A DNA stretch of 46,595 bases, taken from contig WHTY01000028.1 in NCBI GenBank assembly GCA_009377475.1, positions 1 to 46,595 on the forward strand, read 5' to 3'. The notes under the pieces are model-generated. The model did not search any database, was not told the origin of the DNA, and worked only from the letters and a program-made list of their open reading frames with translations. Made by a program: the position numbers and the translations under genes. Every line of letters begins with the position of its first letter. The first letter of the stretch is position 1. Source of the stretch: Actinophytocola sp. (GTDB lineage: Bacteria; Actinomycetota; Actinomycetes; Mycobacteriales; Pseudonocardiaceae). Shown here in pieces: positions 10,732 through 19,745 of the stretch.

Positions 10732-11700
10732 CTACACCGCGCGGGCGAGTACCAGGCTGAACCGGCCCTCGGCATCCGTCCAGCGCGACGTCTGCGCGAA
10801 CCCGGCGTTCGCCAGGTCGCGCTCGATCACCTCGGCGCGGAACTTCGTCGAGATCTCGGTGCGCATCTCTTCGCCCTGTTCGAACCGGACGTCGAGGCCG
10901 AGCTCGGGCACCTTCACCGCCGTGTCCTCCGTGGCGCGCAACCGCATCTCGATCCACTCGCGTTCCGGGTCCCACACCGCGACGTGCTCGAACGCCGACA
11001 CGACGAAGTCCGCGCCCAGCTCCCGGTTCAGCACGCGCAGGACGTTGCGGTTGAACTCCGCCGTCACGCCCTTGGCGTCGTCGTAGGCCCGCAGCAGCAC
11101 CTCGGGTGACTTCACGAGGTCCGCGCCGAGCAGCAGCCACTCCCCCGCGTCAAGGATCTCGCGCACCTCGCCCAGGAACCGCGCGCGCTCGTCCGGCAGC
11201 AGGTTGCCGATGGTGCTGCCGAGGAACGCCACCAGGCGCGGCTGGTCGCCCTCGACCTGGTCCATGTGGGCGGTGAAGTCGGCGACGACGCCGTGCACGC
11301 GCAGACCGGGGTAGTCGGCGGCGAGGGTGTCGGCGGCCTCGCGCAACGCGGTCTCCGAGACGTCGAGCGGCACCATGTCGTGCAGCGTGCCCGCCTCTCG
11401 GAACGCGTCCAACAGCAACCGCGTCTTCTCCGACGCGCCGGAGCCAAGCTCGATCAACGTCCGCGCCTGCGTGGTCTTCGCGATCTCGGCGGCCCGATCG
11501 GCAAGGATCTCCCGCTCCGCGCGGAACGGGTAGTACTCCGGCAGCGCCGTGATCCGCTCGAACAGCACGCTGCCCGCTGCGTCGTAGAACCACTTCGGCG
11601 GCAACGACTTCGGCGTGGACGCCAGCCCCTCCTTGACGTCGCGGCGCAAGCTCTGGCTGAGGTAGTCGGCCGTGAGATGAACCTCGATGGTAACTGTCAT
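10732..11700 (-). CDS. egtD: L-histidine N-alpha-methyltransferase
   Basis: Cytoplasmic SAM-dependent enzyme that trimethylates histidine to hercynine, the first step of ergothioneine synthesis. Length is 322 aa, against 321 for the mycobacterial enzyme. Visible family features are ALPEYYPFRAE, the SAM-binding LIELGSGASEKT, GSTIGNLL with the histidine-binding Asn, LRAYDD with the Tyr, and TEIS near the C-terminus. With this start the Glu and Ser of TEIS are residues 282 and 284, the same numbers as the histidine-selecting pair of mycobacterial EgtD. I place the start at ATG 11700 (AAAGG upstream) rather than 21 codons earlier. No egtA, egtB, egtC or egtE lies nearby, whereas actinobacteria commonly keep egtABCDE together; this copy is a single-gene unit between a terminator and a LysR gene. 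Confidence 0.93.
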   Translation of the reverse strand: MTVTIEVHLTADYLSQSLRRDVKEGLASTPKSLPPKWFYDAAGSVLFERITALPEYYPFRAEREILADRAAEIAKTTQARTLIELGSGASEKTRLLLDAFREAGTLHDMVPLDVSETALREAADTLAADYPGLRVHGVVADFTAHMDQVEGDQPRLVAFLGSTIGNLLPDERARFLGEVREILDAGEWLLLGADLVKSPEVLLRAYDDAKGVTAEFNRNVLRVLNRELGADFVVSAFEHVAVWDPEREWIEMRLRATEDTAVKVPELGLDVRFEQGEEMRTEISTKFRAEVIERDLANAGFAQTSRWTDAEGRFSLVLARAV

Positions 11701-11821
11701 GCGGTGCCTTTCGTCAGGGGCGCGCGGCGAACGGTGCACATGCCAGTTCAGCAGCTGGCACACCCACGTTAGCCGACCACACCGACGGACAGCGCCGACA
11801 GAACTGACAGGACCAACACCG

Positions 11822-12739
11822 TCACCGGCCTGCTGCCGACAATCCCATCTCCGCCGCCGTCGAACGGACGACGTCGATCACAAGGTTCAACGCGGGACGC
11901 CGTAGCGCGGTGCTGCGGTACACGATCGACACGGTCCTTGTCAGCGGAGTGGTGAGGGCGAGCGCGTCCATGCCGGGCGGCGCGAGCGTGAGGCCGAGGT
12001 CAGACACCAGCGTGATGCCGAGACCGGCGGCGACCATGGACATCGCCGTCGACTGCTCCTCGACCTCGTGGGTGATCTCCAGCTTGAACCCCGCCCGCAG
12101 GCACGCCGCCTTGACGGCGGTGCCGTAGTGGCTCTTTGGACTGCACAGGATCCACGGATGCTCGGCGAGGTCGGACAGCGCGACCGGGCCCTCCCCCAGC
12201 GTGCCCGCCGCCGCGGCGACGTGCAGCCGCTCCACGGCGATCTGCGAGCCGAGCAGCCCTGGTTCCATCGGCATCGGCGCGTCCGGGTAGTCGATGACGA
12301 ACGCGAGGTCGAGGTCGCCGTTGGCGACGGCCTTCGCGCACGACTCCGGCGGCAGCTGCTTGGTCTTGATGTGGATGCCCGCGTGCCTGGTGCCGATGGT
12401 GCGCAACGCCTGCGGCAGCAGGCCCGCCGCGACCGTCGCGAACACGCCGGCGCGCAGCGTGACCGTCGACGTCTCCTGCGCCTCCTCCAGGGCGAGCGAG
12501 GCGCGCTCAACGGCGTCGAGGATTTCCTCGGCGTGCGCGGCGAGCAGCATGCCGAACTCGGTGAGTTGGACCCGCCGCCCCACCCGCTCGAACAGCCGGG
12601 CGCCGACGTCGCGTTCGAGCTGCGCGAGCTGCTGCGACACGGCCGACGCGGTGTAGTGCAACGCGGCCGCCGCGGCGGTGACCGTCCCCTTACGGTGCAG
12701 CTCCCGAAGCATCCGCAATCGATGCAACGACAGTTCCAT
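11822..12739 (-). CDS. LysR family transcriptional regulator
   Basis: DNA-binding regulator of 305 aa with an N-terminal winged helix-turn-helix (residues 1-60; TVTAAAAALHYTASAVSQQLAQLE) and a two-lobed effector domain (about 90-295). It starts at ATG 12739 and diverges from the amino-acid dehydrogenase at 13090. LysR proteins often regulate the divergent neighbour, so control of amino-acid deamination is a reasonable guess. The intervening 350 bp shows no clear T-N11-A box that I can defend. The effector is unknown. Confidence 0.9.
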   Translation of the reverse strand: MELSLHRLRMLRELHRKGTVTAAAAALHYTASAVSQQLAQLERDVGARLFERVGRRVQLTEFGMLLAAHAEEILDAVERASLALEEAQETSTVTLRAGVFATVAAGLLPQALRTIGTRHAGIHIKTKQLPPESCAKAVANGDLDLAFVIDYPDAPMPMEPGLLGSQIAVERLHVAAAAGTLGEGPVALSDLAEHPWILCSPKSHYGTAVKAACLRAGFKLEITHEVEEQSTAMSMVAAGLGITLVSDLGLTLAPPGMDALALTTPLTRTVSIVYRSTALRRPALNLVIDVVRSTAAEMGLSAAGR

Positions 12740-13089
12740 ACCGAAACCCTACGAGAACTGATCGCCTTCTCGATTGCGCGGCGCGGCAGGGGCACGCCAC
12801 CCATCATGGTGACACCGCAGCCACCACCGCCGTAATACGCCGCTGACCTGCGACGACACGTGATCACCGATGTTGTACGAACCCTGAATGTAGCTGTGCA
12901 GGAACCGTAACTGGACGTAGCCAGCGAAGTGGGCACACCCTGGCAGTACCGACGGCGATCATGACTCCGACGCCCGACTCTTTCACCAGGACACAAGCGG
13001 CGCGACCACGTCGCTTGGTTACTCCTATGCACGGGTTGAGGATCTCCGACCGCGGCACACGGACAACGCGAACGCAGGAGGTGGGTTGA
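12740..13089. other. Divergent intergenic region LysR/amino-acid dehydrogenase
   Basis: About 350 bp that should hold both promoters and any LysR binding site. I see no convincing palindrome, promoter pair or small gene. The only clear element is GGAGGT just before the dehydrogenase start. Confidence 0.4.
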
Positions 13090-14286
13090 ATGATGAGTGC
13101 GAGTGTCACCGAACCAACAGTCCGGGTCACCTGGACTGATCCGGTCACTGGCACGCGCGGCTACCTAGTCGTGCACAGCCTCGTCTCCGGCATCGCCACC
13201 GGCGGCACGCGGATGCGGCCCGGCTGCACGTTGTCCGAGGTGGAGGACCTCGCCAGGGGCATGGCCACCAAGACCGCGACGTTCAACCTGCCTGTCGGCG
13301 GCGCCAAGGGCGGCATCGACTTCGACCCGAAGCACCCGGACGCGCGCGGTGTGCTGCTGCGGTTCTGCGAGGCCATGCGGCCGTGGATCGACGCCCGCTG
13401 GGTCACCGCCGAGGACCTTGGCGTGCCGCAGCACCTCATCGACGACGTCTTCGGCGAGCTGGGCTTGCAGCAGTCCTACCACGCGGCGATCCGTCGTTCT
13501 GCCGACCCGCAGCTGACGTTGCAGCGGGTGCACGCTGGTCTGAACACCCCCGTGCCTGGCGGGCTGCTGCTCGGCGACGTCATCGGCGGCTACGGCGTCG
13601 CGCAGGCCTGCCTCGGCATCGCCAACGCGTGGGGCATGGCCGAGGCCGACACCACGGTGACGATCCAGGGCATCGGCACCATGGGCGGCGGCGCGGCCTG
13701 GTACCTGCACGAGGCGGGCGTGAACGTCGTCGCCATCGCGGACGCCGCCGGCGCGCTGTACGACCCGGCGGGCCTCGACGTCCCCGCGCTGCTTGAGCTG
13801 CGGGACCGCTACGGCGAGATCGACCGCACGGCCGTGCCGGAGCACGTCCAGCGGCTCGACCGGAACGCCATCGTCGGCATCAGCGCGGACATCTTCGTGC
13901 CCGCCGCCGTGTCGTACGCGATCCGCGAGGACAACGCGATGAGCGTCGCGGCACGCGCCGTCGTCGAGGCGGCGAACGCGGCGACCACCCCGCAGGCGGA
14001 GGCGATGCTGGCCGCCCGCGACGTCCCGGTGATCCCGGACTTCATCGCCAACGCCGGTGCCGCCGCGTGGGCGTGGTGGCTGCTGCTGGGCGAGGTCGGC
14101 GCGGAGCCAGCCGACTCGTTCCTGCGGCTGCGTAGCGAGATGCAGTCCAAGGTGGCGCTGGTGCTCGCCGACTGGGACACCTCCCGTGTGCCGCCGCGCG
14201 CGACCGGGCGTGCCATCGCGGACCGCAACCGTGCGGACCGGCTCGCGGAGGAGGCCGTCACCGGCAGCGTGCTGGTCGTGCCATAG
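13090..14286 (+). CDS. Glu/Leu/Phe/Val dehydrogenase family protein
   Basis: NAD(P)-dependent amino-acid dehydrogenase, 398 aa, converting an amino acid to its 2-oxo acid and ammonia. The N-terminal dimerisation/substrate domain has the glycine-rich PVGGAKGGIDFDP with catalytic Lys73, followed by TAEDLGVP. The Rossmann domain contains VTIQGIGTMGGGAAWYLHEAG, and the C-terminal VVEAANAATTPQAE and IANAGAAAWAWW segments close the active site. The canonical Asp-containing PAPDVGT is replaced by TAEDLGVP and the whole is shorter than hexameric glutamate dehydrogenase, so the substrate (Glu, Leu, Val, Phe) is not assignable. ATG 13090 follows GGAGGT at good spacing. It diverges from the LysR gene and ends at a strong terminator. 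Confidence 0.85.
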   Translation: MMSASVTEPTVRVTWTDPVTGTRGYLVVHSLVSGIATGGTRMRPGCTLSEVEDLARGMATKTATFNLPVGGAKGGIDFDPKHPDARGVLLRFCEAMRPWIDARWVTAEDLGVPQHLIDDVFGELGLQQSYHAAIRRSADPQLTLQRVHAGLNTPVPGGLLLGDVIGGYGVAQACLGIANAWGMAEADTTVTIQGIGTMGGGAAWYLHEAGVNVVAIADAAGALYDPAGLDVPALLELRDRYGEIDRTAVPEHVQRLDRNAIVGISADIFVPAAVSYAIREDNAMSVAARAVVEAANAATTPQAEAMLAARDVPVIPDFIANAGAAAWAWWLLLGEVGAEPADSFLRLRSEMQSKVALVLADWDTSRVPPRATGRAIADRNRADRLAEEAVTGSVLVVP

Positions 14287-14326
14287 GGCGTGCCAACGCC
14301 ACTCTCCGCGTCTCCTACCGCCACAC

Positions 14327-14362
14327 GTCGCCGCAGGTGCCCTCACCTGCGGCGACGCTCTT
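14327..14362 (+). terminator. Terminator after amino-acid dehydrogenase
   Basis: Perfect 13-bp stem, GTCGCCGCAGGTG (14327-14339) with CACCTGCGGCGAC (14344-14356), loop CCCT, followed by GCTCTTTT: a classical intrinsic terminator. Confidence 0.9.
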
Positions 14363-14516
14363 TTGCGCAGCGTTACCAGACGTCTATCACGTCGTGATAA
14401 CAGTCACCTGAACGTGCGATCACGATGAACGGTGTGCTTACCGTCGCGGTGGCCGGTTCGCCATGACCGACCGGCCACAACACCCAATGTGACGCACACA
14501 CGTCTGGAGGACGCAC

Positions 14517-15275
14517 GTGTCCACATCACCGTGGAGACGCGGCGCCCAACGACTCGGGGCGACCGCGCTGGTATCAGCAGCATCGACGGCAGCCCTGATC
14601 GGAGTGGAAGGCACCGCGTCTGCGGTGACGTCGACCGAGCAAACCATCGGCGACGTGCCGCAGCGAGTCCAGGAACACACCACCGTCACTTTCTCCGGCA
14701 CCCTCACCGGGGCCGGTGATCGACCCGTGGCCGGTGAGCCGGTGGACCTGGAACGCAACACCGGATCGGGCTGGTCGGCGGTGAAGACCGACCGCACCAA
14801 CTCGGACGGCAAGGTCAGCATCCCGGCAGACATCGCGCGAAGCGCCGACTGGCGGCTGACCTACAACGGCGACACGGTGCACGACGGCGACAGCTCCGCC
14901 GCCAAGCACGTCACGGCGAAGCAGCCGCTCAACGAACGCATCGTCGAGGTCGCCAGCGCACAAGAAGGCGAGCCCTACCAGTACGGCGCCAACGGCCCGG
15001 ACAGCTTCGACTGCTCCGGCCTGACGCAGTACGTCCACGAGCAGGTCGGCATCGAGCTGCCTCGGACGTCGAGCGACCAGCGCGCGGCCGTGTCGCAGGT
15101 GCCAGACGCCGAGAAGCGGCCGGGCGACCTGATCTTCTTCGACGACGGCGGCGACGTCTACCACGTCGCCGTTTACGCGGGCGACGGCAAGGTGTGGACC
15201 GCGCCGGAGGAGGGCGAGACCGTCCAACTGGACAGCATCTGGGACGACGACTACACCGTCGGCCGCGCCTGGTGA
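14517..15275 (+). CDS. Secreted NlpC/P60 family protein with Ig-like domain
   Basis: Exported peptidoglycan peptidase of 252 aa. It has a signal peptide (about 1-36, ending TASA), an Ig-like beta-sandwich region (about 45-135, TVTFSGTLTG... to LTYNGD) and a C-terminal NlpC/P60 domain (about 140-252). Catalytic Cys is in FDCSGLTQYV and His in VYHVAVYAGDG. GTG start at 14517 follows CTGGAGGA. RipB-type enzymes are of similar size, and the ripB slot next to ripA is empty in this window, but the Ig-like domain argues against simple orthology. TATCAC-GTC-GTGATA (14385-14399) upstream is a possible operator. It is followed by a palindromic terminator and then acnR. Confidence 0.88.
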   Translation: MSTSPWRRGAQRLGATALVSAASTAALIGVEGTASAVTSTEQTIGDVPQRVQEHTTVTFSGTLTGAGDRPVAGEPVDLERNTGSGWSAVKTDRTNSDGKVSIPADIARSADWRLTYNGDTVHDGDSSAAKHVTAKQPLNERIVEVASAQEGEPYQYGANGPDSFDCSGLTQYVHEQVGIELPRTSSDQRAAVSQVPDAEKRPGDLIFFDDGGDVYHVAVYAGDGKVWTAPEEGETVQLDSIWDDDYTVGRAW

Positions 15276-15297
15276 CGACCGACAGTGCCGCCGCGTA

Positions 15298-15345
15298 GAT
15301 CTTCAGGCGTTGTGGCGATACGTGTCGCCACAACGCCTGAAGATC
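15298..15345. terminator. Perfect 21-bp palindrome, probable terminator
   Basis: Arms 15298-15318 and 15325-15345 are exactly complementary, with the loop TACGTG. It lies 22 bp after the NlpC/P60 stop and about 60 bp before the AcnR operator, so it insulates acnR from the upstream gene. There is no U tract. Confidence 0.75.
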
Positions 15346-15401
15346 GCGACTAGCCACGTGCCGGGCGCGCCGCGCCACACCCGAACGAACGACGCACGTC
15401 A

Positions 15402-15417
15402 CAGTACGTACGTACGG
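15402..15417 (+). promoter_or_regulatory. AcnR operator upstream of acnR
   Basis: CAGTACGTACGTACGG matches CAGNACnnnCGTACTG at all defined positions but one (G for T at the penultimate base). It lies 36 bp upstream of the acnR start codon, which predicts autoregulation. It is the partner of the exact site at 2466-2481. Confidence 0.75.
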
Positions 15418-15453
15418 ATTGCGTCGTGCTGACCCCGGTGACAAGATCGCAGG

Positions 15454-16041
15454 GTGCCCAGGGTCAGCCAGCACCATCTCGACGCCCGCCGCACGCAGAT
15501 CCTCGACGGCGCCCGCGTCTGCTTCGCGCGGCATGGCTACGAGGGCGCGACCGTGCGACGGCTCGAGGAGACGATCGGCCTCTCCCGAGGCGCGATCTTC
15601 CACCACTTCAAGGACAAGGAATCGCTGTTCCTCGCCCTCGCCGAGGACGACGCCGCGCGCATGGCCGACGTCGTCGCCGAGCAGGGGCTGGTGCAGGTCA
15701 TGCGCAAGCTGCTCGCCGGGGACGGCGAGCACCCCGCCGACTGGCTTGGCACCCGGCTCGAAGTCTCCCGGCGGCTGCGCACCGACCAGGACTTCCGCCA
15801 GCGCTGGGCGGAGCGCTCGCAACAGCTCACCACCGCCACCCGCAACCGGCTCCTGCGCCGTCGCGAGACGGGCCAACTGCGGCAGGACGTCGACATCGAC
15901 GTGCTGACGTCGTTCCTCGAGCTGGTGCTTGAGGGGCTGGTCTCCCACCTCGCCATGGGCCTGCCCGCCGACGACCTCGAGCCGGTGCTCGACCTCGTCG
16001 AGGAGACCACCCGACGGCACCAGAGCCAGGACGACGACTGA
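15454..16041 (+). CDS. acnR: TetR family aconitase repressor AcnR
   Basis: Transcriptional repressor of 195 aa. The N-terminal helix-turn-helix region (about 10-60) reads ARVCFARHGYEGATVRRLEE then LSRGAIFHHFKDKESLFLAL. Together with the following DAARMADVVAEQGLVQVMRK this closely resembles corynebacterial AcnR, which represses aconitase. The GTG at 15454 is the only plausible start, because an in-frame TGA lies at 15439; the ribosome site is weak. An AcnR box 36 bp upstream suggests autoregulation, and a perfect one lies in the acnA promoter. In corynebacteria and mycobacteria acnR follows acn directly; here about 10 kb of unrelated genes intervene. Identity rests on sequence resemblance plus both operators, which is good support. 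Confidence 0.9.
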   Translation: MPRVSQHHLDARRTQILDGARVCFARHGYEGATVRRLEETIGLSRGAIFHHFKDKESLFLALAEDDAARMADVVAEQGLVQVMRKLLAGDGEHPADWLGTRLEVSRRLRTDQDFRQRWAERSQQLTTATRNRLLRRRETGQLRQDVDIDVLTSFLELVLEGLVSHLAMGLPADDLEPVLDLVEETTRRHQSQDDD

Positions 16042-16290
16042 GTCCTCCTGCCCTGCGCAGCCACTATCCATGGGAAATCCGGAGGAAGTACCCTTAAGGC
16101 GAGGCACGACGTAGCGTGATGCCCGGTTGGTCGGATTGCCTCCGGCGTGCCACCTTTATCCACCGAAGTTCACGAGGAGTGAGACGTTTCCCGTGCGCGC
16201 TGCGCAGTCACCGGGTGACAGTACCGAGCCGGGCTCATCACCCGGCGAACCCCACCTCAGCCACCCTGCCCCCATTCGGGGTGCTGCCTG

Positions 16291-17640
16291 ATGGACGTCG
16301 TCATCACCGTCGGCGGCCTCATGCTGTTTCTGCTGCTCACGGTCGGCACCGGGCTCGCGGTCGCCGCCGAGTTCTCGCTGACCGCGTTGGAGCGCAGCAC
16401 CGTCGACGCCAACGTGCGCCAGGTCGGCGACCGCAGGTCCAAGACCGTCCGCAATGCGCACCGGACGCTGTCGTTCCAGCTGTCGGGCGCGCAGGTCGCC
16501 ATCACGATCACCACGCTGATCAGCGGGTACCTCGCGGAGCCGATCATCGGCGAGCTGCTGCGTCCTGTCCTGACCAACGCTGGTCTCGGTGATGCCGCGT
16601 CGCGGGCGACGTCGTTGACGCTGGCGCTGCTCATCGCGACGTCGCTGTCGATGATCATCGGCGAGATGGTGCCGAAGAACCTGGCCGTGGCGCGTCCGCT
16701 GGCCACCGCGCGCGCCGTCGCCGGGTATCACGCCGGGTTCTCGGCGCTGTTCGGCTGGCTGATCGCGCTGATGAACAACAGCGCCAACTGGGTGGTGCGC
16801 AAGTTCGGCGTCGAACCGGCCGAGGAGCTGCGGTCCGCGCGTTCGCCGCAGGAGCTGGGTTCGATCGTGCGCTCCAGCGCCGTGCACGGCACGCTCGACT
16901 CGGAGACGGCGGCACTGCTGGACAAGTCATTGCGCTTCGGAGATCGCACCGCCGACGAGCTGATGACGCCGCGCGTGCAGATCGCCTCGCTGTCGGCGGA
17001 CAGCTCCGTCAACCAACTGCTGTCGCTCGCCCGCGAGACCGGCTTCTCCCGCTTCCCGGTCTACAGCGAGGACCTCGACGACATCGGCGGCGCGGTGCAC
17101 ATCAAGCAGGCGTTCACCGTCCCCATCCTCGAACGCAACCAGGTCAAGGCCGGTGCGCTGATGCGACCGGTGCCGACGGTGCCGGAGTCGCTGCCCGGCG
17201 ACGCGCTGCTGAACCGGCTGCGCGACTCCAGCTTCCAGCTCGCCATCGTCGTCGACGAATACGGCGGCACTGCGGGGCTGGTGACGCTGGAGGACGTCGT
17301 CGAGGAGATCATCGGCGACGTCCGCGACGAGCACGACATCGGCGAGGCGCCGTCCTCGCAGCGCATCGACGACGACAGCTGGCTGGTGTCCGGGCAGCTC
17401 CGCCCGGACGAACTGGCCGAGGCCACCGGGTTCGAGATGCCGGAGGGCGACTACGAGACCGTCGCAGGGCTGGTGCTCACCAAGCTCGGTGAGATCCCCG
17501 ATCGGGGCACGCACGTCGACGTCGACGGCTGGCGGCTCACCGTCACCTCGATGGACCGCCACCGCATCGCGGAGCTGAGCGTGCACTGGCTGAACGGCGC
17601 CACGGGGACACGCCCCGAGCACGAGGAGGCGGACCAGTGA
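16291..17640 (+). CDS. CNNM/CorC-type membrane protein with CBS domains (1)
   Basis: Integral membrane protein of 449 aa in the hemolysin C/CorC/CNNM family, implicated in Mg2+/Co2+ transport or export. It has an N-terminal DUF21/CNNM transmembrane domain (about 1-195; SGAQVAITITTLISGYLAEP, GEMVPKNLAVARP), a CBS pair (about 215-335; MTPRVQIASL, VVDEYGGTAGLVTLEDVVEEI) and a C-terminal CorC/HlyC domain (about 350-440). It starts the operon; the second paralogue begins in the GTGA overlapping its stop codon. The pair corresponds to the adjacent Rv1842c/Rv1841c arrangement. Despite the historical name there is no reason to think it is a hemolysin. Confidence 0.9.
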   Translation: MDVVITVGGLMLFLLLTVGTGLAVAAEFSLTALERSTVDANVRQVGDRRSKTVRNAHRTLSFQLSGAQVAITITTLISGYLAEPIIGELLRPVLTNAGLGDAASRATSLTLALLIATSLSMIIGEMVPKNLAVARPLATARAVAGYHAGFSALFGWLIALMNNSANWVVRKFGVEPAEELRSARSPQELGSIVRSSAVHGTLDSETAALLDKSLRFGDRTADELMTPRVQIASLSADSSVNQLLSLARETGFSRFPVYSEDLDDIGGAVHIKQAFTVPILERNQVKAGALMRPVPTVPESLPGDALLNRLRDSSFQLAIVVDEYGGTAGLVTLEDVVEEIIGDVRDEHDIGEAPSSQRIDDDSWLVSGQLRPDELAEATGFEMPEGDYETVAGLVLTKLGEIPDRGTHVDVDGWRLTVTSMDRHRIAELSVHWLNGATGTRPEHEEADQ

Positions 17641-18713
17641 GCGACCCTCTCGCGATCCTGCTGATCGTGCTGCTGCTCGCGGCGAACGCCTTCTTCGTCG
17701 GCGCCGAGTTCGCGCTGATCTCGTCGCGCCGCGACCGGCTGGAGGCAATGCTGGAGCAGGGCATGCAGCGCGCGCAGATCGTCATCAACGCGAGCAAGAA
17801 CGTCTCGTTGATGCTGGCCGGCGCGCAACTCGGCATCACCATCTGCTCGCTGCTGCTGCTCACCGTTGGCGAGCCAGCGGTGGCGCACCAGCTCGAACTG
17901 GCGGTGGGCCTGATCGGGCTGAACCTGCCGGACTACGTCGTGCACGCCATCGCGTTCGCCGTGGCGCTGGGCGTGATGACCGTGCTGCACGTGCTTGTCG
18001 GCGAGATGGTGCCGAAGAACCTGGCGATCGCCGAGCCGGAGCGGCTTGCGCTGTGGCTGGTGCCGGTGCACGTCGGCTGGGTGAAGCTGGCGCGGCCGTT
18101 CATCGCGCTGCTGAACTTCCTCGCCAACTCGCTGCTGCGGTTGGTGCGGGTCACGCCGAAGGACGAGCTGGAGACCGCCTACACCTCGCAGGAGCTGGCG
18201 GAACTGCTGAGCGAGTCGCGCCGGGAGGGCCTGTTGGAGCGTTCCGAGCACCGCAGGCTGGCGCAGGCGCTGTCCTCGGCGGCCAAGTCGGTGGCCGACG
18301 TGCTGGTACCCAACGCGGAGCTGACGACGTTGCCGCACGGCGCGACCGTGGGCGATGTCGAGCGCGCGGTGTCGTCGACCGGCTTCTCCCGGTTCCCGAT
18401 CAGGACGCGGAACGACGAGCTGACCGGCTACATCCACGTCAAGGACGTCCTGGACCTCGCGAACGCCGCGCAGGACACCGAGGTACCCGCGCAGAAGCTG
18501 CGACGGCTGACGACGTTGCGCGCGGACGCGCGGCTGGACCAGGCGCTGTCGGTAATGCGCACCGAGAACAGCCATCTCGCCACCGTCGTCGGCGGGGACG
18601 GCGACGTCGTCGGCGTGGTGGCGCTGGAGGACATGCTGGAGGAGTACGTCGGCACGGTGCGCGACGGCACGCACGTCACGATCGGCCGCCGACCCCATCC
18701 CAGGACGGCATGA
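17637..18713 (+). CDS. CNNM/CorC-type membrane protein with CBS domains (2)
   Basis: Second member of the pair, 358 aa. It has a DUF21/CNNM transmembrane domain (about 1-185; LAGAQLGITICSLLLLTVGEP, GEMVPKNLAIAEP) and a CBS pair (about 205-345; SRFPIRTRNDELTGYIHVKDVLDL, VVGVVALEDMLEEYVG). It lacks the C-terminal CorC/HlyC domain of its neighbour, so the two may form a heteromeric transporter with a single such domain. GTG at 17637 overlaps the upstream TGA by 4 bp, and its own TGA overlaps the next ATG by 4 bp: tight translational coupling across three genes. Confidence 0.9.
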   Translation: MSDPLAILLIVLLLAANAFFVGAEFALISSRRDRLEAMLEQGMQRAQIVINASKNVSLMLAGAQLGITICSLLLLTVGEPAVAHQLELAVGLIGLNLPDYVVHAIAFAVALGVMTVLHVLVGEMVPKNLAIAEPERLALWLVPVHVGWVKLARPFIALLNFLANSLLRLVRVTPKDELETAYTSQELAELLSESRREGLLERSEHRRLAQALSSAAKSVADVLVPNAELTTLPHGATVGDVERAVSSTGFSRFPIRTRNDELTGYIHVKDVLDLANAAQDTEVPAQKLRRLTTLRADARLDQALSVMRTENSHLATVVGGDGDVVGVVALEDMLEEYVGTVRDGTHVTIGRRPHPRTA

Positions 18714-19594
18714 CCGAGCTCGAACACCTGCCGGAACGCGCGTGGCAGGAGCTGGCCGCCGCCCACCGCGACCGGGTGCGGGTCTGGACGGGGCCGCACC
18801 GCGCACGCCAGGCGCGGGGCGTGCCGCATCCGGTGCTGGACTTCCTGTTCACCTACTACTCGCACCGGCCGTCGCTGCTGGAGCGCTGGCATCCCGGCCC
18901 GTCGCGGGTGCTGGCGGGCGACGCGGCGCGGGAGTTCCTGCGCCGCGACGAGTACGTCGCCACCGACGACGGCGTGCGGCTCGACCTGGCCCGGCTGTCG
19001 GCGACGCGACTCAGCGCCGTGCGGTTCATTCGCTCGCTGCTGGCCGCCACCGCCGACCGCCCCGCACGGCTGAACTGCTTCGGCTTGCACGAGTGGGCCA
19101 TGGTGTACCGGCTGGGCGACGACGAAGTCCGCCACGCCGGGGTGCCGCTGCGGCTCGGCGGACCCGCCACCGACGACGTGGTCGAGTCGCTGGACATCCG
19201 GTGCAGCCACTACGACGCCTTCCGGTTCTTCACCGAGTCCGCTACTCCGCGTAACACCCTTTCGCCCACTCGGGCAACGCAGGGCGAGTACGAGCAACCG
19301 GGCTGCCTCCACGCCAACATGGACTTGTACAAGTGGGCGTACAAGCTGTACCCGTACGTTTCCGCCGAGTTGATCGCCGACTGTTTCGACCTCGCAGCCG
19401 AGGTAAGGGAAATGGACATGCGGGCAAGCCCGTACGACCTCGACGACTACGGTTACCAGGCGATTCGCGTCGAAACCGCGGCCGGAAGGGCGGAGTACGC
19501 CCGCGCCCAGGCGGCCTTCGCGCGCCGCTCCGCACCACTGCGGAAACGGCTCATCGAGGTCTGTGACAGCCTGCTCGTCAACGCAGCGTTGTGA
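18710..19594 (+). CDS. Conserved actinobacterial protein, function unknown (often named 3-methyladenine DNA glycosylase)
   Basis: Soluble-looking 294-aa protein beginning in the ATGA overlap with the second CNNM gene. Recognisable features are ARQARGVPHPVLDFLFTYYS, LERWHPGP, LNCFGLHEWAMVYR and CLHANMDLYKWAYKLYPYV. Homologues in actinobacteria often carry the label 3-methyladenine DNA glycosylase, but I can see neither the helix-hairpin-helix/Asp motif of AlkA nor the zinc motif of Tag, so I do not adopt that function. Conserved His, Cys, Tyr and Trp residues suggest an enzyme or a metal/ligand-binding protein. Translational coupling to the CNNM pair hints at a metal- or membrane-related role. 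Confidence 0.8.
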   Translation: MTELEHLPERAWQELAAAHRDRVRVWTGPHRARQARGVPHPVLDFLFTYYSHRPSLLERWHPGPSRVLAGDAAREFLRRDEYVATDDGVRLDLARLSATRLSAVRFIRSLLAATADRPARLNCFGLHEWAMVYRLGDDEVRHAGVPLRLGGPATDDVVESLDIRCSHYDAFRFFTESATPRNTLSPTRATQGEYEQPGCLHANMDLYKWAYKLYPYVSAELIADCFDLAAEVREMDMRASPYDLDDYGYQAIRVETAAGRAEYARAQAAFARRSAPLRKRLIEVCDSLLVNAAL

Positions 19595-19745
19595 CCTCGC
19601 TCGCATCATGTACCGAATGGACTAGCTTCACGGCCCGATTCCGGAGTGTCGTCACGATTGGTCGTCCCATGTGACCTGTTGGGGTGATAGGATTCATGGC
19701 CGACAAAGCGACGGCATCGATTCGATCTCGAAAGGATCTCGAAGT

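Noticed and set aside
18710..19594. 3-methyladenine DNA glycosylase function
   Set aside because: No AlkA or Tag catalytic motifs are visible; the label appears to be inherited annotation.
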